A stretch of 5,182 nucleotides of DNA from an uncultured Clostridia bacterium (GTDB lineage: Bacteria > Bacillota > Clostridia > Oscillospirales > Ruminococcaceae). Position numbers and translations under genes: made by a program. How positions within the stretch are numbered: the stretch's first letter is position 1; each line of letters begins with the position of its first letter. Of the stretch, positions 1 through 5,182 are shown piece by piece. The stretch is from contig CAMGJS010000094.1 in the NCBI GenBank assembly GCA_946056455.1, positions 1 to 5,182 of the forward strand, in the 5' to 3' direction. A model generated the notes under the pieces. That model was given only the letters and a program-made list of their open reading frames with translations, had not been told where the DNA came from and made no database searches.

Positions 1-258
1 ATAACACAAAATACAAATTTCTTAACAGAAAGCAGTCAGTCGAAAAGCACAGCTGAAACCGCAATAACCACTGATACAGTTCAGGATTTAACAACGGTTG
101 CTTTCTCGGAAAGTACGGTGTCTGAAGTTACTACTATTCCAACCGAAACAACGGTGAACGATACTACGAAGACTTCAACTGTAAATTCCGGGACAACTGT
201 AGCTATAGAAACTGTTACTGTTCAGACAACCACAATACCTTCTGCAATATATAATCCA
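1..258 (+). other. Thr-rich extracellular linker of the GHL10 protein
   Basis: In the frame of the first gene these codons encode a low-complexity segment dominated by Thr, Ser, Val and Glu, without predicted hydrophobic segments. It ends just before the YNPSNYTPLNYSNQVGMW stretch that opens the catalytic barrel. Such linkers usually separate a signal peptide, lipoprotein anchor or binding module from the catalytic domain. Whatever it joins to lies to the left of the window. Confidence 0.75.
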
Positions 259-1356
259 TCAAATTATACTCCGCTCAACTATAGTAATCAGGTTGGAATG
301 TGGATTTCCTTTCTTGAATTTCAGAATATTCTGAAAGGCAAATCCGAGGCGGAATTCAGGGCTTCGGTTTGCAAGATGTATGATGATTGCGTGTCTCTCG
401 GTGTAAATACAGTTTATGTTCACGCAAGATCACATGGAGACGCTTTTTATAGTTCTGACCTATATCCCTGGTCGAAAAATATAACCGGAGTTATAGATGG
501 TACTCCGTCATTTGACCCGTATAAAATTCTTATTGACGAGGCACATAAACGTGGGCTTTCGTTCCATGCCTGGATAAATCCTATGCGTACAGTAACAGAG
601 TCTGATATGAATAAGCTCTCGGACTCATATAAAATAAAAAACTGGTCAAAGACTAAAAACGGAACTTATATCGTAAATGTTAACGGAACTTACTGGTTAA
701 GTCCCGCTTATAAAGAGGTAAGACAACTTATTGTTGACGGGGCTAAGGAGATCGTTTCAAAATATAATGTAGACGGAATACATATAGACGATTACTTTTA
801 TCAGTCATCATTTACAAGTTCTTTTGATAAATCGGCTTTTAATTCAAGCGGATATTCTGATCTAAGTAAATTCAGACTTGATACAATAAATTTGATGGTA
901 AAAGAACTTTACAGCGGCGTTAAAAGCGTCAATCCATCTGTTCTGTTTGGGATAAGCCCGGCGGGAAATATTGATAACCTTTACGCTTATCATTATGCGG
1001 ATGTAAAAACCTGGTGTTCACAGCAAGGTTATTGCGATTATATAATTCCTCAGATTTATTGGGGATTTACACATAAATCTGCGGCTTACGATAAAGTGCT
1101 CGCAGAGTGGTGCTCAATACATACAAATAAAAATGTTAAACTTATCGTTGGTCTTGCGGCTTATAGGGCTGCAAACGGAGAAATGGCATCTGAACAGGAT
1201 ATTCTTGCAAAGCAAGTGTCCTATTTTAAAAACGAATATCCTTCGCATTATAGCGGGGTTGCTTTTTTCAGATATGAAAATCTGTTTAAGCCTTCATCTG
1301 ATGAAAAAAACAAGATTGAAAATGAGTTGAAAGCATTGAAATCTCAATTAAAATAA
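1..1356 (+). CDS. Secreted GHL10-family glycoside hydrolase (YngK/DigH-like), 5' partial
   Basis: The frame is open from base 1, so the true start lies outside the window. A GTG at 118 falls inside the linker, has no ribosome binding site, and is not a credible start. The first 80 or so codons form a Thr/Ser-rich linker (27 Thr in 80), typical of secreted clostridial wall proteins. From about base 295 to the stop there is a GHL10 (PF02638) TIM barrel with the expected motifs: HARSHGDAFYSSDLYPWS (421-474), HAWINPMR (565-588), VDGIHIDDYFY (769-801), GISPAGN (949-969) and CDYIIPQIYWGF (1033-1068). The paired Asp at 787-792 and the His/Arg/Asn around it are probable active-site residues (inference). 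Characterised relatives include E. coli DigH (YddW), which cuts peptide-free peptidoglycan glycan strands. Five Cys occur in the barrel. The stop is 19 bp before the next gene, so the two are probably co-transcribed. Family assignment is strong; exact substrate is unknown. Confidence 0.9.
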   Translation: MTQNTNFLTESSQSKSTAETAITTDTVQDLTTVAFSESTVSEVTTIPTETTVNDTTKTSTVNSGTTVAIETVTVQTTTIPSAIYNPSNYTPLNYSNQVGMWISFLEFQNILKGKSEAEFRASVCKMYDDCVSLGVNTVYVHARSHGDAFYSSDLYPWSKNITGVIDGTPSFDPYKILIDEAHKRGLSFHAWINPMRTVTESDMNKLSDSYKIKNWSKTKNGTYIVNVNGTYWLSPAYKEVRQLIVDGAKEIVSKYNVDGIHIDDYFYQSSFTSSFDKSAFNSSGYSDLSKFRLDTINLMVKELYSGVKSVNPSVLFGISPAGNIDNLYAYHYADVKTWCSQQGYCDYIIPQIYWGFTHKSAAYDKVLAEWCSIHTNKNVKLIVGLAAYRAANGEMASEQDILAKQVSYFKNEYPSHYSGVAFFRYENLFKPSSDEKNKIENELKALKSQLK

Positions 1357-1360
1357 TACG

Positions 1361-1368
1361 AAAGGAGG
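1361..1368 (+). promoter_or_regulatory. Strong ribosome binding site for the amidase gene
   Basis: AAAGGAGG lies 7 nt before the ATG at 1376, in the 19-bp gap after the stop codon of the GHL10 gene. It fixes the start of the second gene. The tight spacing and absence of a promoter in the gap support translation from a shared mRNA. Confidence 0.85.
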
Positions 1369-1375
1369 GAAAGGT

Positions 1376-4333
1376 ATGAGAAACAGAATAAAAAAGTTTA
1401 TAGGTGTTTTTCTTGCTTTTGCGGTGTTCATGACGATTTTTTCGGAAAATGTTATATCAATATCTGCGGTTGAGACCGAAACTACTGCTCCGCTTGTTAC
1501 CGCAGAAAATGCATATACTGACGAACAGCTTGAAAATTTTGTTGAACCTGAATATGTGAGTCAGTTTACCTTTCCCGACTATATGAAAGCGGTTGCGCTT
1601 ACTCCAACGGTGGATTTTGCAAAAAAAAATATTACCGAGACGGAAAATGGAACGGTTGAAACAGAACCTGACACGGAGCAGATATCGCTTGAACTGGATG
1701 AGATAATGGATAATATTTCTAATCTAGGAATGAATACTGTCATTATTTATACATCGTATAATGGACAAGCATTTTACTCTGACGATATCAATGATACTGT
1801 TTCGGTTACTCCTGTCGAGCAGGCTATTGCAAAAGCAAAGGAAAATGGCTTTTTTGTTTATCTGGTATTTGATATTAATTTCGTTTTGACAAGTCTTGAA
1901 AATAAGCCTCTGCAAGACAGAATAGATTATCTTGCAATAAAAGCCCATTATTTTACAGCTAAAAACAGGGTTGACGGTATTCTTTTGAATGGATACTATT
2001 CATCAAAAAGCAAAACAAGTCTGAATGACTATATGCAGAATGGTTCTGGCATCGGCTTTGAAAATTGGCTCATGGATAACGGCGCCTATGTGTTCAGTCT
2101 TGTTAGCAATGCTATAAGAAAAACAAATAATACTGTACCTGTTGGCATCTATATATCTGATGTGTGGTCAAATTATACTACAAACGAGAAAGGTTCTCAG
2201 ACGTTCGGTCAATTTGAAGCTTTAGCTGACGGTTATGCGGACACTTTAGCTTATGTTCAATATGGATATGCAGATTTCATTATGCTTGACGCTCAAGGAG
2301 CAATAAGTGATGATAATATTCCGTTTGAGGAACTTGTCCGCTGGTGGGCAAATTATGCGGTTCTTGAAAAACTTCCATTTTATGTAATGCATAATAACCA
2401 AAAAGTATATACCGATGAAAAGGGTTGGAGTTCTCCCGACCAAGTAGTTAAGCAGTTGCTTATAACGGAAAAGGTTGACGGATATAAAGGAAGTGCATTT
2501 AAATCATATAATTCCCTTATAAAAAATGTTGAAGAAAGCACCGATCTTTTGGAAAAATATTATGATTCAACTATAAACCTAAATACTATTGACAATGAAC
2601 TAAAAATAGTATCTCCATCCTCTACAAAGTTTACAACAGAGGAACCTACTGTTGCTTTCATGGGTAGCTTTGACCCGAATTTTACCGTTTATTTTAATGG
2701 AAAGGAAATTCAACTGAACGATGCAGGAAATTTCTACTATGAAGTTGACCTTGACGTCGGATTAAATACACTCCCAATTAACAATAAGGGCAAAACAACA
2801 ACATATAATATCACAAGAAAGGTTACCGTTCTTAAAGGCGTTGAGCCTACGGGTGAAATGGAGGTTGAAGGAGGAACTAACATTACCATTCGTGCCATAG
2901 CATATAAAGGCTCTTATGTTACCGCTCAGGTAAATGGCAAAAGTTTAAATCTTGTTCAGAATGAGGGAAGTATAGAAGGAGAAGCAAATTCTAGTTATGC
3001 TTATTTTACCGCAACATATACCACTCCGAAGGGAATAATCGGAAAATCCCAGAATTTAGGACAAATAGTAGTCTACGGTACATATACAGGAAAGAACGGA
3101 GCAAAGTTTAATGAGTCACTGTACGGTTCAAATATAACTGTGTCACCTTTACCTGAAGTTCCCAATAACGCTGATGGCAGTATCCTTAAAACTAAATATG
3201 ATGACACGAATGTTTATAATTATAAAACTACAGATAACATAAAAACTCCGGATATGGCAAGATTACCCGCAGGAACACTTGACTATTGTGTAAAAACTGT
3301 AACTTACAGCGGAGTAAAGTATTACCTTACACTTTCCGGAAAAAGGTTTAAAGCAACGGATGTAAGTGTCCTTGAAAACTCACCTATAGGTCAGAATGAT
3401 ATTTCTGTTGTGTCTTGTACTCAGGATGGTTATGATACAATATTGAAACTTAAACTGAATAAGAGGACGCCGTTTTCAATTTCATATGGCGGAGTGTCAT
3501 ATTCTGAAAATTATGATGTCGCAAGCTTTAGCGCGACAAGCGTTTCGATAACATTTGATTATACAAACAATGCAGGAGGTTCATTATCGTTCCCGTCAGG
3601 TTCGCTGTTTTCGTCAGCTTATTGGAGCGATGCTTCAACAACGAATGTTTCAAGAAACAAGCTTACGCTTAATCTTTCACGGACAGGAATTTTCGGCGGT
3701 GTTACATCATATTATGACGATAACGGATATCTCACTTTCAGATTTAACGGAAACAGTGGTTCTTTGGCAGGTTCAGTAATAGTTATAGATCCTGGTCACG
3801 GCGTTACCGAAAATGGAAAGATTGACCCCGGAGGAGTCGGACATATAACCGACCAGTCCGTTGCCATTGCTGTATCAAAGCTTCTTGAATCAAAGCTTAA
3901 AGCAAGAGGAGCGACTGTTTATCGTTTGAAAACAGAATCGACTTTTTATGATACCGAACAAAGGCCTGTTATTGCAAGGCAATATAATCCTGATGTATTT
4001 ATTTCACTTCATGGAAATAAAGCTTCGGATTCGTCAGCAAGAGGAACAGAGGCGTGGTATTTTACGCCATATTCATATCCTTTAGCAAGTAGTGTTTCAA
4101 AACGCGTTTCAAGTTATTTTACAAATTATGTTTATCAGGACGGAGCAAATAAAAACAGGGGGGCAAAGCAGAGCTATTATTATGTTACCCTTGAACAGGA
4201 TTTTGCCTCAATTCTTCTTGAAATAGGCTTCGTTTCAAATTATGAAGAGGCGATGGCAATGAGCAATTCCACCCATCAGGATGGCATCGCTAATGCAATC
4301 GCTAACGGAATAGAAGATTATCTTTCAAGATAA
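1376..4333 (+). CDS. Secreted N-acetylmuramoyl-L-alanine amidase with degenerate N-terminal GHL10-like barrel
   Basis: This 985-residue protein should cleave the amide bond between MurNAc and the stem peptide of peptidoglycan, outside the cell. Residues 1 to about 31 form a signal peptide (basic RNRIKK, then FIGVFLAFAVFMTIF). Residues about 50-400 align by motif order with the GHL10 barrel of the upstream gene but lack its likely catalytic residues: NG at 205-206 replaces the DD pair. Residues about 424-590 look like two Ig-like beta modules. About 630-662 resembles an SH3-like fold, and about 665-800 is beta-rich and unrecognised. Residues about 801-985 are Amidase_3 (PF01520): VIDPGHG with zinc ligand H808, ligand H879 in SLHGN, and catalytic E949 in LLEIGFVSN. 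The usual Glu zinc ligand appears to be D826. Start chosen from the strong ribosome binding site. Amidase assignment is firm; the roles of the other modules are inferred. Confidence 0.92.
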   Translation: MRNRIKKFIGVFLAFAVFMTIFSENVISISAVETETTAPLVTAENAYTDEQLENFVEPEYVSQFTFPDYMKAVALTPTVDFAKKNITETENGTVETEPDTEQISLELDEIMDNISNLGMNTVIIYTSYNGQAFYSDDINDTVSVTPVEQAIAKAKENGFFVYLVFDINFVLTSLENKPLQDRIDYLAIKAHYFTAKNRVDGILLNGYYSSKSKTSLNDYMQNGSGIGFENWLMDNGAYVFSLVSNAIRKTNNTVPVGIYISDVWSNYTTNEKGSQTFGQFEALADGYADTLAYVQYGYADFIMLDAQGAISDDNIPFEELVRWWANYAVLEKLPFYVMHNNQKVYTDEKGWSSPDQVVKQLLITEKVDGYKGSAFKSYNSLIKNVEESTDLLEKYYDSTINLNTIDNELKIVSPSSTKFTTEEPTVAFMGSFDPNFTVYFNGKEIQLNDAGNFYYEVDLDVGLNTLPINNKGKTTTYNITRKVTVLKGVEPTGEMEVEGGTNITIRAIAYKGSYVTAQVNGKSLNLVQNEGSIEGEANSSYAYFTATYTTPKGIIGKSQNLGQIVVYGTYTGKNGAKFNESLYGSNITVSPLPEVPNNADGSILKTKYDDTNVYNYKTTDNIKTPDMARLPAGTLDYCVKTVTYSGVKYYLTLSGKRFKATDVSVLENSPIGQNDISVVSCTQDGYDTILKLKLNKRTPFSISYGGVSYSENYDVASFSATSVSITFDYTNNAGGSLSFPSGSLFSSAYWSDASTTNVSRNKLTLNLSRTGIFGGVTSYYDDNGYLTFRFNGNSGSLAGSVIVIDPGHGVTENGKIDPGGVGHITDQSVAIAVSKLLESKLKARGATVYRLKTESTFYDTEQRPVIARQYNPDVFISLHGNKASDSSARGTEAWYFTPYSYPLASSVSKRVSSYFTNYVYQDGANKNRGAKQSYYYVTLEQDFASILLEIGFVSNYEEAMAMSNSTHQDGIANAIANGIEDYLSR
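1538..2572 (+). other. Degenerate GHL10-like TIM-barrel domain
   Basis: Within the amidase protein, GMNTVIIYTSYNGQAFYSDD (residues 118-137) matches GVNTVYVHARSHGDAFYSSD of the upstream enzyme. VDGILLNGYY (199-208) matches VDGIHIDDYFY, VGIYISD (256-262) matches FGISPAG, and ADFIMLD (299-305) matches CDYIIPQ. The closing segment GSAFKSYNSL matches GVAFFRYENL. The fold markers are kept while the polar active-site residues are lost, so this is probably a non-catalytic domain. Boundaries are approximate and were judged by eye. Confidence 0.7.
3779..4330 (+). other. Amidase_3 catalytic domain (zinc-dependent)
   Basis: Residues about 802-985 of the amidase protein. The visible motifs are IDPGHG (804-809), a D826 where the family has its zinc-binding Glu, SLHGN (877-881), RGTEAWYF, and LLEIGFVSN (947-955) with the catalytic Glu. 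The length of about 180 residues is normal for the family, and the domain ends with the usual C-terminal helix (IANAIANGIEDYLSR). It appears complete. Confidence 0.92.
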
Positions 4334-4357
4334 ACCGAGTAATATATCTGCGATTTG

Positions 4358-4404
4358 AAAAATAACACTTGAAATGTTGAAATAAATATGTTATTATTTC
4401 TTTT
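4358..4404 (+). repeat. AT-rich inverted repeat bracketing the yajC promoter
   Basis: AATAACA (4361-4367) and its reverse complement TGTTATT (4389-4395) flank the -35 box and overlap the extended -10 box. With one bulged A the pairing extends by three A-T pairs outward, and TTTCTTTT follows at 4397-4404. It could be a weak terminator of the upstream operon, a repressor operator, or chance in AT-rich DNA. The sequence does not decide between these. Confidence 0.35.
4369..4397 (+). promoter_or_regulatory. Extended -10 sigma-A promoter for yajC
   Basis: The -35 box is TTGAAA at 4369-4374, followed by a 17-bp spacer and the -10 box TATTAT at 4392-4397. A TG at 4389-4390 sits one base upstream of the -10 box, giving an extended -10 element. 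Transcription would begin near 4404 and leave a leader of about 100 nt before the yajC start. It is the only clear promoter in the window and makes yajC at least partly independent of the wall operon. Confidence 0.7.
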
Positions 4405-4422
4405 GTGCTGATATATTTATTA

Positions 4423-4450
4423 TCATAAAAAGTATTCAGCTATTTTATGA
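4423..4450 (+). repeat. Hairpin in the yajC leader
   Basis: TCATAAAA (4423-4430) and TTTTATGA (4443-4450) form a perfect 8-bp, mostly A-U stem with a 12-nt loop. The loop contains TCAGC (4436-4440), which could pair instead with GCTGA (4407-4411) near the 5' end of the transcript, so two exclusive folds are possible. No T run follows directly. The low GC makes the stem weak. Confidence 0.3.
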
Positions 4451-4506
4451 CGGATGTTGTTTTTCCGCCTAAGAATAAAAAATAACCAGAAATTTGGATT
4501 AACAAA

Positions 4507-4860
4507 ATGAACGAGCTTTTATCATTTGCTATTATGACTGCCAATGCAGCTTCTGAAGGAGAGGGAACATCTGTTGTAGGTTTTCTCTTGACAACAATAC
4601 TTCCTTGTGTAGCTTTCTTTGCTATTATGTATTTTATTATGGTTAGACCTCAGAAGAAAAAGCAAAAGGAAGAGGACGAGATGCGTAAAAATCTTCAGAT
4701 AGGAGACGAGGTTACCACAATCGGCGGAATTGTAGGAATAATTGTTCGCAAGGGCGAAGATACCGTCGTAATCGAAACAGGCGGTGACAGAAGTAAAATT
4801 CGCATAAAAACTGCTGCTATTCAGTCTAACGCAACTATTCACGACGCAAAAGAAGAATAA
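4507..4860 (+). CDS. yajC: Sec translocase accessory subunit YajC
   Basis: This 117-residue protein has the typical YajC layout (PF02699): a short extracytoplasmic N-terminus, one membrane segment at about residues 23-45, and the hallmark RPQKKKQK at 47-54 just inside. The cytoplasmic domain follows with the conserved GDEVTTIGGIVG at 66-77. In E. coli YajC joins SecDF and helps the SecYEG export channel. The start ATG at 4507 has only a weak Shine-Dalgarno (GGAT about 7 nt upstream), in contrast to the strong sites of its neighbours. The next in-frame ATG at 4534 has none, and a start at 4507 gives a normal N-terminus. It has its own promoter and is followed after 60 bp by a membrane protein gene. 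In clostridia yajC often sits beside a TIGR04086 gene, as here, and not next to secDF. Confidence 0.95.
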   Translation: MNELLSFAIMTANAASEGEGTSVVGFLLTTILPCVAFFAIMYFIMVRPQKKKQKEEDEMRKNLQIGDEVTTIGGIVGIIVRKGEDTVVIETGGDRSKIRIKTAAIQSNATIHDAKEE

Positions 4861-4866
4861 AACAAT

Positions 4867-4922
4867 AGCTCCCCGAATAGATATTATTGAGTGTTTCAAT
4901 AATTTCAGGAGGGGAGTTTTTT
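4867..4922 (+). terminator. Terminator-like hairpin overlapping the next gene's Shine-Dalgarno and start
   Basis: The outer stem pairs AGCTCCCC (4867-4874) with GGGGAGTT (4911-4918), with one G-U pair. The inner stem pairs ATTATTGA (4883-4890) with TCAATAAT (4896-4903) around a 5-nt loop, and GAA/TTC (4875-4877 with 4904-4906) can add three pairs. Six T residues follow the GC-rich outer stem at 4917-4922, as in an intrinsic terminator. The 3' arm contains most of the AGGAGGGG site of the downstream gene, and its TTG start at 4921 uses the end of the T run. It may limit transcription, translation or both for the downstream gene. Confidence 0.6.
4907..4914 (+). promoter_or_regulatory. Ribosome binding site that fixes a TTG start
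   Basis: AGGAGGGG lies 6 nt before TTG at 4921, the ideal distance. No ATG or GTG is available at that spacing in the frame that encodes the membrane protein. In the hairpin described above, AGGA (4907-4910) is unpaired while GGGG is in the stem, so access to the site is probably structure-dependent. Confidence 0.75.
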
Positions 4923-5182
4923 GCGTTATACAAATAATTTTAAAAATAGCCGTGCTTATGTTTGGCTTTCATCTGTCGGAACGGGAGTGTTGACAACAAT
5001 AATTTGCCTTGTGGCATTTGCTTTTATTATGACAGGAATAGATGTTTCCGACGGTATGGTTGCGTCTTTCGGAAGTATTGCAGTTTGTGTCGGAAGCTAT
5101 TTTTTTAGCTTTATAGTTGGAAAAAAACGCAGAAAGGATGGAATTCTTGTTGGCATAATATGCGGCTCTGCTTCGTTTCTTG
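4921..5182 (+). CDS. TIGR04086-like multi-span membrane protein, 3' partial
   Basis: The frame is open from the TTG at 4921 to the window edge, giving 87 residues. It starts MRYTNNFKNSRAYVWLSSVG, assuming TTG is read as Met. One hydrophobic helix spans about residues 17-39 and a second about 46-67. A basic KKRRKD loop follows at about 68-73, then the start of a third helix (ILVGIICGSASFL). The small size, the Gly-rich helices, the basic loop and the place right after yajC fit the TIGR04086 membrane protein family of Firmicutes, whose function is unknown. Members are about 120 residues with four helices, so roughly a third is missing here. It is likely in one transcript with yajC, subject to the hairpin between them. 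Family assignment is by recognition of pattern and context and is less sure than the reading frame. Confidence 0.78.
   Translation, partial: MRYTNNFKNSRAYVWLSSVGTGVLTTIICLVAFAFIMTGIDVSDGMVASFGSIAVCVGSYFFSFIVGKKRRKDGILVGIICGSASFL

Larger units (their letters stand above)
4334..4506. other. Intergenic region between the wall operon and yajC
   Basis: This 173-bp AT-rich gap contains no ORF of note. It holds one good sigma-A promoter, an inverted repeat bracketing that promoter, and a leader hairpin, each listed separately. No GC-rich hairpin followed by a T run is seen after the amidase gene, so some read-through into yajC is possible. Confidence 0.7.

Noticed and set aside
118..120. GTG as the start codon of the GHL10 gene
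   Set aside because: The frame is open upstream to base 1 with the same Thr-rich composition, no ribosome binding site precedes it, and a start here would leave a secreted protein without a signal peptide.
1724..1948. Short minus-strand ORF inside the amidase gene
   Set aside because: It lies inside a clear coding region, has no ribosome binding site or recognisable domain, and looks like a shadow. The same holds for 2246-2443 on the minus strand and for 1133-1330 and 3555-3779 on the plus strand.
4451..4467. CGGA/TCCG inverted repeat as terminator of the wall operon
   Set aside because: The stem is only 4 bp with a 9-nt loop and the T run is inside the loop, not after the stem.
4534..4536. 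Alternative ATG start for yajC
   Set aside because: It has no Shine-Dalgarno at all and would remove the short N-terminus commonly seen in clostridial YajC; 4507 is better though still weakly supported.
4522..4899. 125-codon minus-strand ORF opposite yajC
   Set aside because: It lies almost wholly antisense to a well-recognised yajC, shows no family resemblance, and its Cys/Ser/Asn-rich composition is that of a reverse-complement shadow.
1..5182. Mobile elements, CRISPR arrays, tRNA or rRNA genes, defence systems
   Set aside because: No transposase or integrase motifs, no regularly spaced repeats, no cloverleaf or rRNA-like conserved segments; every gene is accounted for by wall metabolism, secretion or a membrane protein.

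Overview
The window is AT-rich with low-GC codon use, strong AGGAGG-type ribosome binding sites, a signal-peptide secretome rich in Thr linkers and cell-wall amidase modules, and a yajC gene followed by a TIGR04086-type membrane protein. Together these suggest a Gram-positive clostridial genome, most likely of the Ruminococcaceae/Oscillospiraceae type. That placement is an inference from style and gene order, not from a marker gene. All four genes lie on the + strand, and no RNA genes, mobile elements or CRISPR repeats are visible.

Region 1 (1-4333) holds two tightly spaced genes, 19 bp apart, that read as one operon for cell-wall processing. The first is cut by the left edge. It is a secreted protein with a Thr-rich linker followed by a GHL10-type (PF02638, YngK/DigH-like) glycoside hydrolase TIM barrel with an intact-looking active site. 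The second is a 985-residue secreted protein with a signal peptide, a second GHL10-like barrel whose presumed active-site residues have nearly all been replaced, a long beta-rich middle, and a C-terminal zinc N-acetylmuramoyl-L-alanine amidase (Amidase_3). The pair suggests a division of labour: the amidase strips stem peptides, and the intact GHL10 enzyme could then cut the bare glycan strands. The dead barrel may serve as a binding or targeting module.

Region 2 (4334-4506) is a 173-bp intergenic region. It contains a convincing extended -10 sigma-A promoter (TTGAAA, 17 bp, TATTAT with an upstream TG) that reads toward yajC. An AT-rich inverted repeat brackets the promoter, and there is a roughly 100-nt leader with a small hairpin. 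No strong terminator for the wall operon is seen.

Region 3 (4507-5182) carries yajC, encoding the Sec-translocase accessory subunit. After 60 bp comes the start of a multi-span TIGR04086-like membrane protein, which is cut by the right edge and is too short here to be obvious. It appears to start with TTG. The space between the two holds a hairpin with a GC-rich outer stem followed directly by six T residues. Part of the Shine-Dalgarno sequence of the downstream gene is in the 3' arm of the hairpin, and its TTG start codon uses the last bases of the T run. The element therefore looks like a terminator and a translational switch at once, and it is the most interesting regulatory feature in the window.
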